Origin: Serratia sarumanii
GTDB taxonomy: Bacteria > Pseudomonadota > Gammaproteobacteria > Enterobacterales > Enterobacteriaceae
Reading direction: 5' to 3'
DNA: 64,000 nt
Assembly (NCBI RefSeq): GCF_029962605.1
Contig: NZ_CP124750.1
Location: 1,550,001-1,614,000, forward strand
Positions 23,232-32,447 of the stretch are shown piece after piece; position 1 is the stretch's first letter; the number at the start of each line of letters is the position of its first letter. Below the pieces are notes generated by a model. It saw nothing but the letters and a program-made list of their open reading frames with translations, was not told the origin of the DNA and searched no databases. The position numbers and the translations under genes were made by a program.

Positions 23232-23405
23232 TATTATAGGCTCCAAAAAAGCAGGTTAACGATCCCGGTGAAGGTCTGTTATAGCAGTCTTTCTATCTGG
23301 ACGTCTATTTGTTGTTGCTGAGCATCATAGCGGGATACGGCGGGCGAGGGAATCAGAGCGGTTATGACGTTTTCTTACTGTTTATAACCTTGGGTTTGAG
23401 GCATT

Positions 23406-23433
23406 AAAAAAGGGCCGAGCAAGCTCGACCCTT
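23406..23433 (-). terminator. Terminator of metG
   Basis: On the minus strand AAGGGTCGAGC pairs with GCTCGGCCCTT (one G-T wobble), followed by a T-run. It lies 20 bases after the metG stop. Confidence 0.82.
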
Positions 23434-23453
23434 GATGTAACGCGCCGGCGCGG

Positions 23454-25481
23454 TTACTTGACCTGCATGCCTGGCTGCGCGCCGCTGTCCGGGCTCAGCA
23501 GGAAGATCTCTTTCCCGCCGGGGCCCGCCGCCATTACCATGCCTTCCGAAACGCCGAAGCGCATTTTGCGCGGCGCCAGGTTGGCGACCATGATGGTCAG
23601 GCGGCCTTCCAGCGCTTTCGGATCCGGGTAAGCGGAGCGAATGCCGGAGAAGATCTGGCGCGATTCGCCGCCCAGATCCAGTTGCAGTTTCAGCAGCTTG
23701 TCGGAGCCTTCGACAAAGTCGGCGCTCTTGATCAGGGCGATGCGCATGTCCACCTTGGCGAAGTCGTCGAAGGTGATGGTTTCCTGAATAGGATCATCGG
23801 CCAATGGACCGGTCAGCGGTTTGGCGGCGGCCATGTCTTCCTTCGAGGCGTTGACCATTTCGCTGACCTTGTCCAGATCGATGCGGTTGAACAGCGCTTT
23901 GAACGCGTTCACCTGATGACCCAGCAGCGGTTGCGGGATCGCGTCCCAGCTCAGCTCGGCGTTGAGGAACGCTTCGGCGCGTTCGGTCAGCGAAGGCAGC
24001 ACCGGCTTCAGATAAGTCATCAGCACGCGGAACAGGTTGATGCCCATCGAGCAGATGGCCTGCAGATCGGCGTCGCGGCCTTCTTCCTTCGCCACCACCC
24101 AAGGTGCCTGCTCATCTACGTAACGGTTGGCCAGATCGGCCAGCGCCATGATTTCGCGGATCGCGCGGCTGAACTCGCGGCCGGCGTAAGCTTCGGCAAT
24201 GCTCTGCGCCGCGTCAACGAAGGTCTGGTACAGTGCCGGATCGGCCAGGCTGTCGGCCAGCTTGCCGCCGAAGCGCTTGTTGATAAAGCCGGCGTTGCGC
24301 GACGCCAGGTTCACCACCTTGTTGACGATATCGGCGTTTACGCGCTGCACGAAGTCTTCCAGATTGAGATCGATGTCATCAATGCGCGAAGAGAGCTTGG
24401 CGGCGTAGTAATAGCGCAGGCAGTCGGCGTCCAGATGCTGCAGGTAGGTGCCGGCCTTGATGAAGGTGCCGCGCGACTTGGACATTTTGGCGCCGTTCAC
24501 CGTCACGTAGCCGTGCACGAACAGGTTGGTCGGTTTGCGGAAGTTGCTGCCTTCCAGCATTGCCGGCCAGAACAGGCTGTGGAAGTAGACGATGTCCTTG
24601 CCGATAAAGTGATACAGCTCGGTGGTGGAGTCTTTGCGCCAGAACTCGTCGAAGTCCAGATCGCCGCGCTTGTCGCACAGGTTCTTGAAGGAGCCCATGT
24701 AGCCGATCGGCGCGTCCAGCCAGACGTAGAAGTATTTGCCCGGCGCATCCGGGATCTCGAAGCCGAAGTAAGGCGCATCGCGGGAGATGTCCCACTGCTG
24801 CAGGCCGGATTCGAACCACTCCTGCATTTTGTTCGCCACCTGCTCTTGCAGCGCGCCGGAGCGCGTCCACGCCTGCAGCATTTCGCTGAAGGCCGGCAGG
24901 TCGAAGAAGAAGTGCTCGGAGTCGCGCATCACCGGCGTCGCGCCGGAAACCACGGACTTCGGATCGATCAGCTCCGTCGGGCTGTAGGTGGCGCCACACA
25001 CTTCACAGTTGTCGCCGTACTGATCCGGCGATTTGCATTTCGGGCAGGTGCCTTTCACGAAACGGTCCGGCAGGAACATGCCTTTCTCCGGATCGTACAG
25101 CTGAGAAATGGTGCGGTTCTTGATAAAACCGTTTTCTTTCAGGCGGCTGTAAATCAGGGTGGACAGCTCGCGGTTTTCATCGCTATGGGTCGAATGGTAG
25201 TTGTCATAGCTGATGCCAAAGCCGGCGAAATCCTGTTGGTGCTCCTGGCTCATCTCCGCGATCATTTCTTCCGGTTTCACGCCCAGCTGCTGCGCTTTCA
25301 GCATGATCGGCGTGCCGTGCGCGTCGTCCGCGCAGATGAAATGCACTTCGTGGCCGCGCATTCGTTGGTAACGCACCCAGATATCCGCCTGGATGTGCTC
25401 GAGCATGTGGCCGAGATGGATGGAACCATTTGCGTACGGTAGCGCGCACGTCACCAATAATTTTTTCGCGACTTGAGCCAT
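23454..25481 (-). CDS. metG: Methionine-tRNA ligase MetG
   Basis: 675 residues, near the 677 of E. coli. It charges tRNA-Met with methionine. The class I motifs are present: HLGH at residues 22-25 and KMSKS in [12 protein letters not shown] near 333. The zinc knuckle [17 protein letters not shown] marks the four-cysteine type. The anticodon-binding helical domain follows, and a C-terminal tRNA-binding (EMAP-like) domain starts near residue 570 ([15 protein letters not shown]) and serves for dimerisation. It is divergent from mrp across a 159-bp gap, as in E. coli. Confidence 0.98.
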   Translation of the reverse strand: MAQVAKKLLVTCALPYANGSIHLGHMLEHIQADIWVRYQRMRGHEVHFICADDAHGTPIMLKAQQLGVKPEEMIAEMSQEHQQDFAGFGISYDNYHSTHSDENRELSTLIYSRLKENGFIKNRTISQLYDPEKGMFLPDRFVKGTCPKCKSPDQYGDNCEVCGATYSPTELIDPKSVVSGATPVMRDSEHFFFDLPAFSEMLQAWTRSGALQEQVANKMQEWFESGLQQWDISRDAPYFGFEIPDAPGKYFYVWLDAPIGYMGSFKNLCDKRGDLDFDEFWRKDSTTELYHFIGKDIVYFHSLFWPAMLEGSNFRKPTNLFVHGYVTVNGAKMSKSRGTFIKAGTYLQHLDADCLRYYYAAKLSSRIDDIDLNLEDFVQRVNADIVNKVVNLASRNAGFINKRFGGKLADSLADPALYQTFVDAAQSIAEAYAGREFSRAIREIMALADLANRYVDEQAPWVVAKEEGRDADLQAICSMGINLFRVLMTYLKPVLPSLTERAEAFLNAELSWDAIPQPLLGHQVNAFKALFNRIDLDKVSEMVNASKEDMAAAKPLTGPLADDPIQETITFDDFAKVDMRIALIKSADFVEGSDKLLKLQLDLGGESRQIFSGIRSAYPDPKALEGRLTIMVANLAPRKMRFGVSEGMVMAAGPGGKEIFLLSPDSGAQPGMQVK

Positions 25482-25640
25482 AGTGAGAACTTGCTTTCTG
25501 TAATGAATAAAAGGGCCTTCGATGTTAACCGATCGCGCCCTTCGCTGCTAGGGCGGTTTCTTGCAGGTTATATGCGTCAGCGGCAGCGCAGTTCTGATAT
25601 GCTTAGCCGGAAGCTACCCATTCAAAATCAAGGAGCCGGG

Positions 25641-26753
25641 ATGAACGCAAAATCCCCTGAGCAGACCAACCCCGAAGTTCTGCGCGCCCTGGTGACCGGT
25701 GTACTGGCCGCCTTTGAACACCCGACGTTGAAAAACAACCTGACCGCATTGAAGGCCATTCATCACTGCGCGTTGCTGGACGATGTGCTGCATATCGAAC
25801 TGACGATGCCGTTTGCCTGGCAGAGCGGTTTTGAGGCGCTGCAGGCGAGCGTCGGCCCCGAATTGCTGCGCGTGACCGGCGCTTCCGCCATCGACTGGAA
25901 GCTGAAACACGACATCACGACGCTGAAACGCGCCAACGGCCAGGCCGGCATCAAAGGCGTGCGCAACATCGTCGCCGTCAGCTCCGGCAAAGGCGGGGTG
26001 GGCAAATCCAGCACCGCCGTCAACCTGGCGCTGGCGCTGGCCGCCGAGGGTGCCAAGGTCGGCATTCTGGACGCCGACATTTACGGCCCGTCGATCCCCA
26101 ACATGCTGGGCACCGAACATGAGCGGCCGACTTCGCCGGACGGTCAGCACATGGCGCCAATCATGGCGCACGGCCTGGCGACCAACTCCATCGGCTATCT
26201 GGTGACCGACGACAACGCCATGGTGTGGCGCGGCCCGATGGCCAGCAAGGCGCTGATGCAGCTGCTGCAGGATACGCTGTGGCCGGATCTGGATTATCTG
26301 GTGCTGGATATGCCGCCGGGCACCGGCGACATCCAGCTGACGCTGTCGCAGAATATTCCGGTAACCGGCGCGCTGGTGGTCACCACGCCGCAGGATATCG
26401 CCTTGCTGGATGCCGCCAAGGGCATCGTGATGTTCGAGAAAGTGCATGTGCCGGTGCTGGGCATCGTGGAGAACATGAGCGTGCATATCTGCAGCAACTG
26501 CGGCCACCATGAGCCGATCTTCGGCACCGGCGGCGCCGAGAAGCTGGTGCAGAAATACCACAGCCGTCTGCTGGGGCAGATGCCGCTGCATATTTCGCTG
26601 CGCGAAGACCTGGATCGCGGTACGCCGACGGTGATCAGCCGCCCGGACAGCGAATTCGCCGAGATGTATCGTCAACTGGCCGGCCGCGTGGCCGCGCAGA
26701 TGTATTGGCAGGGCGAGGCGATCCCGACGGAGATCGCGTTCCGCGCGCTGTAA
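25641..26753 (+). CDS. mrp: Iron-sulfur cluster carrier protein Mrp/ApbC
   Basis: 370 residues from the ATG at 25641, which has a strong AAGGAG site. The in-frame sequence upstream of it is promoter region. It is a P-loop ATPase that binds and transfers Fe-S clusters to apoproteins. Visible parts are an N-terminal MIP18/DUF59-like region (residues 1-90), the deviant Walker A SSGKGGVGKSS near residue 115, the Asp-containing GILDADIYGPSIPNMLG, and the cluster-binding pair CSNC in SVHICSNCGHHEP. It is divergent from metG, as in E. coli, and followed by a terminator. Confidence 0.96.
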   Translation: MNAKSPEQTNPEVLRALVTGVLAAFEHPTLKNNLTALKAIHHCALLDDVLHIELTMPFAWQSGFEALQASVGPELLRVTGASAIDWKLKHDITTLKRANGQAGIKGVRNIVAVSSGKGGVGKSSTAVNLALALAAEGAKVGILDADIYGPSIPNMLGTEHERPTSPDGQHMAPIMAHGLATNSIGYLVTDDNAMVWRGPMASKALMQLLQDTLWPDLDYLVLDMPPGTGDIQLTLSQNIPVTGALVVTTPQDIALLDAAKGIVMFEKVHVPVLGIVENMSVHICSNCGHHEPIFGTGGAEKLVQKYHSRLLGQMPLHISLREDLDRGTPTVISRPDSEFAEMYRQLAGRVAAQMYWQGEAIPTEIAFRAL

Positions 26754-26773
26754 TCTGCCTATCGCAATGCAAG

Positions 26774-26800
26774 AACCCGGCTCAAGCGCCGGGTTTTTTT
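26774..26800 (+). terminator. Terminator after mrp
   Basis: AACCCGGC (26774-26781) pairs with GCCGGGTT (26788-26795), continuing into a T-run. It sits between the convergent mrp and PAP2 genes. Confidence 0.85.
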
Positions 26801-27428
26801 ATGGGATGCGGGTGGGGTTGTGCAAATCTGCCCGGGTATAAGGGCGTTCGATCTGCGCCAGCGTTTTGGCGATATGCTCCAGCAATCCCTGGGTGGGGGC
26901 CGGCTGCCGCTGCCCCATCAGCGCCAAGGGCAAGGCCAGCGCGATGGCGAAGTGCGGCCAGGAGAGATGCGGGCGCGCTTTGTTCCGCTGCAACCGCAGG
27001 AACAGTGCGCTGGCCAGGTAGCCTAAAATCAGCCCGCTGATCACCTCTGATACCGAATGCACGCGAATTTCCAGCCGCGACACGCCGATGGCGAAAGGCA
27101 ATATCCATCCGGTCAGCAAAGCGATGCTGCGTATCGGGTGGGAAAAGCGGCCGGTCAACGTCCAGAGCAGTGGCGGCCAGATGCTGGCCGCGAGAGCTGA
27201 ATGGCCGCTGAATCCGGTGAAATCATAGCGCTCGCTGCCGATGCCCCAGCCCATAAAGGCCAGTTTGGACAGGCAGACCACCCCGCCGGTGAATCCGAAG
27301 ATCAGCGCCCACTGCCAACCCGCCGCGCGGGTGGCGGGAGATATGAGCAGCAATAAAAACAGAATCAGCGCGCAGGGCAGCAACAACATGCTGTCGCCGA
27401 AAAAAGTCAGAAAATACCAATCCAGCAC
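26799..27428 (-). CDS. PAP2-family phosphatase
   Basis: 209 residues from a GTG at 27428 with GGAG seven bases upstream. The open frame continues far upstream through udk antisense sequence, but that part has no coding character. The protein has six or so hydrophobic segments and the acid phosphatase triad motifs: KLAFMGWGIGSER (motif 1), SGHSALAASIWP (motif 2), and SRLEIRVHSVSEVISG (motif 3, with the catalytic His). It is an inner-membrane lipid phosphate phosphatase or a related enzyme. The substrate (for example undecaprenyl pyrophosphate or a phosphatidyl phosphate) is not determined. It is divergent from udk. Confidence 0.78.
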   Translation of the reverse strand: MLDWYFLTFFGDSMLLLPCALILFLLLLISPATRAAGWQWALIFGFTGGVVCLSKLAFMGWGIGSERYDFTGFSGHSALAASIWPPLLWTLTGRFSHPIRSIALLTGWILPFAIGVSRLEIRVHSVSEVISGLILGYLASALFLRLQRNKARPHLSWPHFAIALALPLALMGQRQPAPTQGLLEHIAKTLAQIERPYTRADLHNPTRIP

Positions 27429-27601
27429 ATCAATCTCCGATGAAAGGGGGCGGGGAGCAAAAGTCAGCGCCGGGGAGTGTAACCCGTTACGGCGCGTTGC
27501 CCTAGCCGCGAGATTCTTAAAATGCCGCGTGCCCGTGGCGTGGCAGCCCGAATTCGCCCGCCGCCGCGCAATATACAGTGGCGCAATCCCCGGCGACTCC
27601 C

Positions 27602-27607
27602 TATAAT
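27602..27607 (+). promoter_or_regulatory. Probable -10 element of the udk promoter
   Basis: TATAAT, a perfect -10 hexamer, lies 53 bases before the udk start. The -35 region (TGGCGC, 17-bp spacing) is weak. No other good promoter is seen in the 231-bp PAP2-udk gap. Confidence 0.5.
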
Positions 27608-27659
27608 TGTCGCGTTTTAGTTCCCCCCCTTCACAATACGAAATCAGGTCTTTAATTTT

Positions 27660-28301
27660 ATGACTGACAATCCGCATCAGTGCGTCATTATTGGTATAGC
27701 TGGCGCATCTGCCTCCGGAAAAAGCCTTATTGCCAGCACGTTGTACCGCGAACTCCGCGAGCAGGTCGGCGATGAGCACATCGGCGTTATTCCAGAAGAC
27801 AGTTACTATAAAGACCAGACTCACCTGACCATGGAAGAACGGGTCAAAACCAACTATGACCACCCGAGCGCCATGGATCACAACCTGCTGTTCCAGCATC
27901 TGCAAATGCTGAAGGCCGGCAAGGCGATCGAACTGCCGCTGTACAGCTACACCGAACACACGCGCAAGAAAGAAACCGTCCATCTCGAACCTAAAAAAGT
28001 GATTATTCTGGAAGGGATCTTGCTGCTGACGGATATCCGCCTGCGCCAGGAGATGAACTTCTCGATCTTTGTCGACACGCCGCTCGATATCTGCCTGATG
28101 CGTCGCATGAAGCGCGACGTCAATGAGCGCGGCCGCTCGATGGATTCGGTGATGGCGCAATACCAGAAAACCGTGCGCCCGATGTTCCTGCAGTTTATCG
28201 AACCTTCCAAACAATACGCCGATATCATCGTCCCGCGCGGCGGCAAAAACCGCATCGCGATCGATATTCTGAAAGCCAAAATCAGCCAATTCTTTGAATA
28301 A
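27660..28301 (+). CDS. udk: Uridine kinase Udk
   Basis: 213 residues, the E. coli size. It phosphorylates uridine and cytidine in pyrimidine salvage. The P-loop GASASGKS is at residues 15-22. Other visible family parts are [31 protein letters not shown] and the LID-type region [21 protein letters not shown]. The stop is followed by a perfect palindrome that may fold in the RNA. The order udk-dcd-asmA is that of E. coli. Confidence 0.97.
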   Translation: MTDNPHQCVIIGIAGASASGKSLIASTLYRELREQVGDEHIGVIPEDSYYKDQTHLTMEERVKTNYDHPSAMDHNLLFQHLQMLKAGKAIELPLYSYTEHTRKKETVHLEPKKVIILEGILLLTDIRLRQEMNFSIFVDTPLDICLMRRMKRDVNERGRSMDSVMAQYQKTVRPMFLQFIEPSKQYADIIVPRGGKNRIAIDILKAKISQFFE

Positions 28302-28313
28302 TGCCGCTTACAT

Positions 28314-28337
28314 GGCCGGAAATGCGCATTTCCGGCC
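28314..28337. repeat. 24-bp perfect palindrome between udk and dcd
   Basis: GGCCGGAAATGC is followed at once by its reverse complement, GCATTTCCGGCC. No T-run follows, so it is not a standard terminator. It may be a transcript-end stabiliser or a rho-independent site with a weak tail. Confidence 0.5.
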
Positions 28338-28427
28338 GGCGGCCAACTATTTGCACCCCGGCGTAGACCTTTCGCCCGTTGTGTGGCAATTTTTGTTTAG
28401 TTACGCGTTTTGATGGAGAAGAAAGAC

Positions 28428-29009
28428 ATGAGACTGTGCGACCGCGATATAGAAGCCTGGCTGGATAGCGAGAAACTGGTGATTTCCCCGCGCCCGCCGC
28501 TCGAACGCATCAACGGGGCCACAGTAGATGTCCGTTTGGGCAATCAGTTCCGCGTGTTCCGCGGCCATACCGCGCCTTTTATCGATCTTAGCGGGCCGAA
28601 AGACGAAGTCAGCGCCGCGCTGGATCGCGTGATGAGCGACGAGATTGTCCTGCCGGAAGGCGAGGCGTTCTTCCTTCATCCCGGTGAACTGGCCCTGGCG
28701 GTGACCTTCGAATCCGTGACGCTGCCGAACGATCTCGTGGGCTGGCTCGACGGCCGCTCTTCTCTGGCGCGTCTGGGGCTGATGGTGCACGTGACCGCGC
28801 ACCGTATCGATCCGGGCTGGCACGGGCGCATCGTGCTGGAGTTTTACAACTCCGGCAAGCTGCCGCTGGCGCTGCGGCCGGGGATGCTGATTGGTGCCTT
28901 AAGCTTTGAGCCGTTGTCCGGCCCCGCGGCCCGGCCATACAACAGCCGGCAGGACGCAAAATATCGCGATCAGCAGGGCGCAGTAGCCAGTCGAATCGAC
29001 AAGGACTAA
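28428..29009 (+). CDS. dcd: dCTP deaminase Dcd
   Basis: 193 residues from the ATG at 28428, exactly the E. coli length. The upstream ATG at 28413 lies inside the GGAGAAGAAAG ribosome-binding site and is rejected. It deaminates dCTP to dUTP, the main source of dUMP for thymidylate synthesis. Family motifs are visible: [58 protein letters not shown] (with the catalytic Glu in [11 protein letters not shown]) and [16 protein letters not shown]. It is followed by asmA after 44 bases. Confidence 0.97.
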   Translation: MRLCDRDIEAWLDSEKLVISPRPPLERINGATVDVRLGNQFRVFRGHTAPFIDLSGPKDEVSAALDRVMSDEIVLPEGEAFFLHPGELALAVTFESVTLPNDLVGWLDGRSSLARLGLMVHVTAHRIDPGWHGRIVLEFYNSGKLPLALRPGMLIGALSFEPLSGPAARPYNSRQDAKYRDQQGAVASRIDKD

Positions 29010-29053
29010 CGGCGCGGGATGCACCGTCGGTGTGGCGCTGACAAGAGGGTGGC

Positions 29054-30886
29054 ATGAGAAGATTACTGACGACATTGGCGATTTTACTGGTGGTCGTGGT
29101 GGCGGGGATGTCCGCGCTGGTACTGCTGGTCAATCCGAATGATTTTCGCGGTTACATGGTCAAAAAGGTCGAGCAGAAGAGCGGCTACCAGCTGACGCTC
29201 GAAGGCGATCTGCGTTGGCATATCTGGCCGCAGCTCAGCATTTTGGCCGGGCGCATGACGCTGACCGCGCCGGGCGCCAAGGCGCCGGTGGTGAGCGCGG
29301 AAAACATGCGTCTTGACGTCAAACTGTTGCCGCTGCTGTCGCATCAGCTGTTTGTGAAACAGGTGATGTTGAAAAACGCCGTCATTCGCCTCACGCCCGA
29401 CAGTGAAGAGCTCTCGCAAGTGGACGCCCCGATTGCGCCGGCCGGCAGCGGCGCTGATGCGGCAGACGCGGCCTGGAAATTCGATATCGATAACCTGCGC
29501 GTCGTGGACAGCCTGTTGATTTGGCAGCGCGCCGACAACGAGCAAATCAATGTCCGGGACATCAATCTTACCCTGCAGCAAACGGAGAAACGGCAGGCGC
29601 GGCTGGACATCTCCAGTCGGGTCAACCGCGATCAGCGCGACCTGGCCTTCAGCATGGCGGCCGATATCGATCTGCAGCAGTTCCCGCACCAGATCGGTGC
29701 CAAGGTGACCCAGTTCAATTACCAATTGTCGGGGGCGGATATTCCGAACGGCGGTATTCAAGGCGAGGGCAATGCTCAGGTGGTCTATCAGCAGACGCCG
29801 GCGCAAATTGCCGTCAGCCAGCTGAACGTCAGTGCCAATAACAGTCAGTTGACCGGCGATATCAGCGCCAGCCTGGGGGCGGTGCCCGGCTATGTGGTGA
29901 ACCTGAATTCGGCTAATCTCGATCTCGACGCGCTTTCCGGTTGGCAATCCAGCACCAATACCGCCGAGCAGCCCGCCGTGACCGCCGCGCCGGTGATCGC
30001 CAGCCAGGTTGACGATCGGCAGCAGAACCTGGAAGCGCTGCGCGATTTCAATGCACAGCTGAATCTGCAGGCGGCGCAGTTGACCTACCGCGGTATGAAC
30101 GTTACCCAGTTAGCCGTCGCGGCGGATAATCAACGCGGCCTGTTGACGCTGCATAAACTTGCCGGGCAATTGGCCGGCGGTGATTTCTCTTTGCCGGGAT
30201 CGCTCGACGCACGCGGCAATAAACCGGTGATAAACGTGCAGCCGACCCTGAACCAGGTTGAGCTCGGCACGGTGCTCAAAGCCTTCGACATGCCGCAGAT
30301 GCTGACCGGCAAATTCAGCATGAAAGGGGATTTGACCGGCGATCGCCTTTCTTCACAGTCATTTGAGCACCGTTGGCGCGGTACGGCGCAGCTGGCGATG
30401 CAGGATGCGCAGTTGCACGGCCTGAATATTCAGCAATTGATCCAACAGGCGGTGGCGCGCAACGATAACAGCGTGCGCGGGCAAGACAGCTATCAGCGCT
30501 ATACCGAAGTCAAAAGCGTCTCGGCGCGGGCCAGCCTGAGCCAGGGCACTGTCAAGCTCAGCAGCCTGACGGCGGATTCGCCTTTGCTGGCGCTGACCGG
30601 CGCCGGCAGTATCGATATGCCGGCAAAACAGTGCGATATGGCGCTTAACGTGCGCGTTACAGGCGGCTGGCAAGGGCGCGGCGAACTGATCGAGCAACTG
30701 CAAAAAACGTCGATCCCGCTGCGGGTTTACGGGCCGTGGCAACGGCTGAATTACCAACTGCAGGTCGATCAGGTGCTGCGTAAAACGCTGCAGGATCGGG
30801 CTAAAGATGCGCTGAACAAATGGGCTGAAAAGAACAAGGATTCGCGCGAAGGCCAGGATCTGAAGAAGCTGCTCGACAAGCTGTAA
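29054..30886 (+). CDS. asmA: AsmA, envelope assembly protein
   Basis: 610 residues, near the 617 of E. coli AsmA. An N-terminal membrane anchor (LLTTLAILLVVVVAGMSALVLLV) is followed by a large periplasmic domain. The N-terminal family stretch GYQLTLEGDLRWHIWPQLSILAGRMTLTAPGAK and the C-terminal AsmA domain (GTAQLAMQDAQLHGLNIQQLIQQA) are present. AsmA-like proteins are thought to form lipid-conducting bridges across the periplasm, and loss of E. coli asmA affects outer-membrane protein assembly. It is part of udk-dcd-asmA, and a hairpin without a T-run follows its stop. Confidence 0.95.
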   Translation: MRRLLTTLAILLVVVVAGMSALVLLVNPNDFRGYMVKKVEQKSGYQLTLEGDLRWHIWPQLSILAGRMTLTAPGAKAPVVSAENMRLDVKLLPLLSHQLFVKQVMLKNAVIRLTPDSEELSQVDAPIAPAGSGADAADAAWKFDIDNLRVVDSLLIWQRADNEQINVRDINLTLQQTEKRQARLDISSRVNRDQRDLAFSMAADIDLQQFPHQIGAKVTQFNYQLSGADIPNGGIQGEGNAQVVYQQTPAQIAVSQLNVSANNSQLTGDISASLGAVPGYVVNLNSANLDLDALSGWQSSTNTAEQPAVTAAPVIASQVDDRQQNLEALRDFNAQLNLQAAQLTYRGMNVTQLAVAADNQRGLLTLHKLAGQLAGGDFSLPGSLDARGNKPVINVQPTLNQVELGTVLKAFDMPQMLTGKFSMKGDLTGDRLSSQSFEHRWRGTAQLAMQDAQLHGLNIQQLIQQAVARNDNSVRGQDSYQRYTEVKSVSARASLSQGTVKLSSLTADSPLLALTGAGSIDMPAKQCDMALNVRVTGGWQGRGELIEQLQKTSIPLRVYGPWQRLNYQLQVDQVLRKTLQDRAKDALNKWAEKNKDSREGQDLKKLLDKL

Positions 30887-30894
30887 TCCCTTCT

Positions 30895-30921
30895 GACGCG
30901 GGCCGTTTTACGGCTCGCGTC
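30895..30921 (+). terminator. Hairpin after asmA, weak terminator
   Basis: GACGCGGGCCG (30895-30905) pairs with CGGCTCGCGTC (30911-30921) with one wobble and the loop TTTTA. The 3' side is AATATC rather than a T-run, so termination may be partial. Confidence 0.5.
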
Positions 30922-30959
30922 AATATCGGCGTTTCCCGCGATAATTTCCCTCCGTTACC

Positions 30960-30973
30960 TTGATGAAGGTCAT
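30960..30973 (+). promoter_or_regulatory. Possible FNR site upstream of dcuC
   Basis: TTGATGAAGGTCAT matches the first half of the FNR consensus (TTGAT-N4-ATCAA) but has two mismatches in the second half. It lies 89 bases before dcuC. Anaerobic activation of dcuC by FNR is known in E. coli, which is why this weak match is listed. Confidence 0.3.
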
Positions 30974-31061
30974 GAAGACTCACGCTCGATTTGTGCAGAG
31001 TAAGAGCATATTTTGCTATGACTATGCGCCTGAGCGCGAAAACATAACGAGTTGAGGAAAC

Positions 31062-32414
31062 ATGATAGAGCTTCTTATTGGCGCGGCGGTGGCGGCGGGC
31101 GTGGGCCGTTACATCATCAAAGGATATTCCGCCACCGGTGTCTTGATGGTGGGCGGGTTACTGCTGCTTGGCATCAGCGCCCTGATGGGGAAAACGCTGT
31201 TGCCGTCCGGCGCCGCGTCTACCGGCTGGCGCGCGACCGATATTATCGAATACGTCAAGATCTTGCTGATGAGCCGCGGCGGCGATCTGGGCATGATGAT
31301 CATGATGCTGTGCGGTTTCGCCGCCTACATGACGCATATCGGCGCCAACGACGTGGTCGTCAAGCTGGCCTCGCGCCCGTTGCAGATGATCAACTCGCCT
31401 TATCTGCTGATGGTGGCGGCCTATTTTGTCGCTTGCCTGATGTCATTGGCGGTCTCTTCCGCCACTGGTCTCGGCGTATTGCTGATGGCGACGCTGTTCC
31501 CATTGATGGTGAACGTTGGCATCAGCCGCGGGGCGGCGGCGGCCATTTGCGCTTCGCCGGCGGCGATTATCCTGGCGCCGACCTCCGGCGACGTGGTGCT
31601 GGCGGCCAAGGCGGCGGAGATGCCGCTGGTGGACTTCGCGTTCAAAACCACGCTGCCTATCTCGATTGCCGCCATCGTCTGCATGGCCGTGGCGCACTTT
31701 TTCTGGCAGCGTTATCTCGACAGGAAGAGTGATGAACAGCATCACATCGTGGACGTCAGCGAAATCAAAACGCATGCGCCGGGGTTCTACGCGATACTGC
31801 CGTTTACGCCGATCCTCGGCGTGCTGCTCTTCGACGGCAAATGGGGGCCGGAGCTGCACATCATTACCGTGCTGGTAGGGTGCATACTGTTGGCGGCCGC
31901 GATCGAGTTCGTGCGCAGCTTCAGCGCCAAACAGGTATTCAGCGGCCTGGAAGTGGCGTATCGCGGCATGGCGGACGCATTCGCCAGCGTGGTGATGCTG
32001 TTGGTGGCCGCGGGCGTCTTCGCGCAGGGGTTGAGCACCGTCGGCTTTATCAGCGGATTGATCGGGTTGGCGCAGTCGTTCGGCACCGGCGGTTTGATCA
32101 TGATGCTGGTGTTGGTGGTGATTACCATGCTGGCGGCCATGACCACCGGCTCCGGCAATGCGCCGTTCTATGCGTTTGTCGAACTGATCCCGAAACTGGC
32201 GGCGCAGATGGGCGTGAATCCGGCCTACCTGGTGATCCCGATGCTGCAGGCGTCTAATCTCGGCCGCACGCTGTCGCCGGTCTCCGGTGTGGTGGTGGCG
32301 GTCTCCGGCATGGCGAAAATCTCGCCGTTCGACGTGGTGAAGCGCACTTCGGTGCCGGTGATTGTCGGGCTGGTGGTGGTGATCGTGGCGACGGAGCTGC
32401 TGGTTCCCCAGTAA
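31062..32414 (+). CDS. dcuC: Anaerobic C4-dicarboxylate transporter DcuC
   Basis: 450 residues, with close similarity to E. coli DcuC over its full length. It is an inner-membrane carrier of about twelve segments. It exports succinate and exchanges C4-dicarboxylates during anaerobic growth. Characteristic stretches are VKILLMSRGGDLGMMIMMLCGFAAYMTHIGAND, ATGLGVLLMATLFPLMVNVGISRGAAAAICASPAA, and at the end SNLGRTLSPVSGVVVAVSGMAKISPFDVVKRTSVP. An AGTTGAGGAAAC Shine-Dalgarno precedes the ATG. In E. coli dcuC lies elsewhere, so its position between asmA and yegH is a local feature. It ends at a perfect bidirectional terminator. Confidence 0.96.
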   Translation: MIELLIGAAVAAGVGRYIIKGYSATGVLMVGGLLLLGISALMGKTLLPSGAASTGWRATDIIEYVKILLMSRGGDLGMMIMMLCGFAAYMTHIGANDVVVKLASRPLQMINSPYLLMVAAYFVACLMSLAVSSATGLGVLLMATLFPLMVNVGISRGAAAAICASPAAIILAPTSGDVVLAAKAAEMPLVDFAFKTTLPISIAAIVCMAVAHFFWQRYLDRKSDEQHHIVDVSEIKTHAPGFYAILPFTPILGVLLFDGKWGPELHIITVLVGCILLAAAIEFVRSFSAKQVFSGLEVAYRGMADAFASVVMLLVAAGVFAQGLSTVGFISGLIGLAQSFGTGGLIMMLVLVVITMLAAMTTGSGNAPFYAFVELIPKLAAQMGVNPAYLVIPMLQASNLGRTLSPVSGVVVAVSGMAKISPFDVVKRTSVPVIVGLVVVIVATELLVPQ

Positions 32415-32447
32415 CATTGAGGCCGGGCAATGCCCGGCCTCAATGTT
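32413..32447. terminator. Bidirectional terminator between dcuC and yegH
   Basis: A perfect inverted repeat with 17-bp arms (32413-32429 and 32431-32447) contains the core GGCCGGGCA-A-TGCCCGGCC. It lies exactly between the convergent stops, and its 5' end touches the dcuC stop codon. The flanking A and T bases are few, so U-tract strength is modest on both strands. Confidence 0.8.

Noticed and set aside
23682..25442. 586-codon open frame antisense to metG
   Set aside because: metG carries HLGH, KMSKS and zinc motifs; the opposite frame is a shadow.
27429..28289. N-terminal extension of the PAP2 frame through udk
   Set aside because: The extension is antisense to udk; the GTG at 27428 has a ribosome-binding site and gives a normal PAP2 length.
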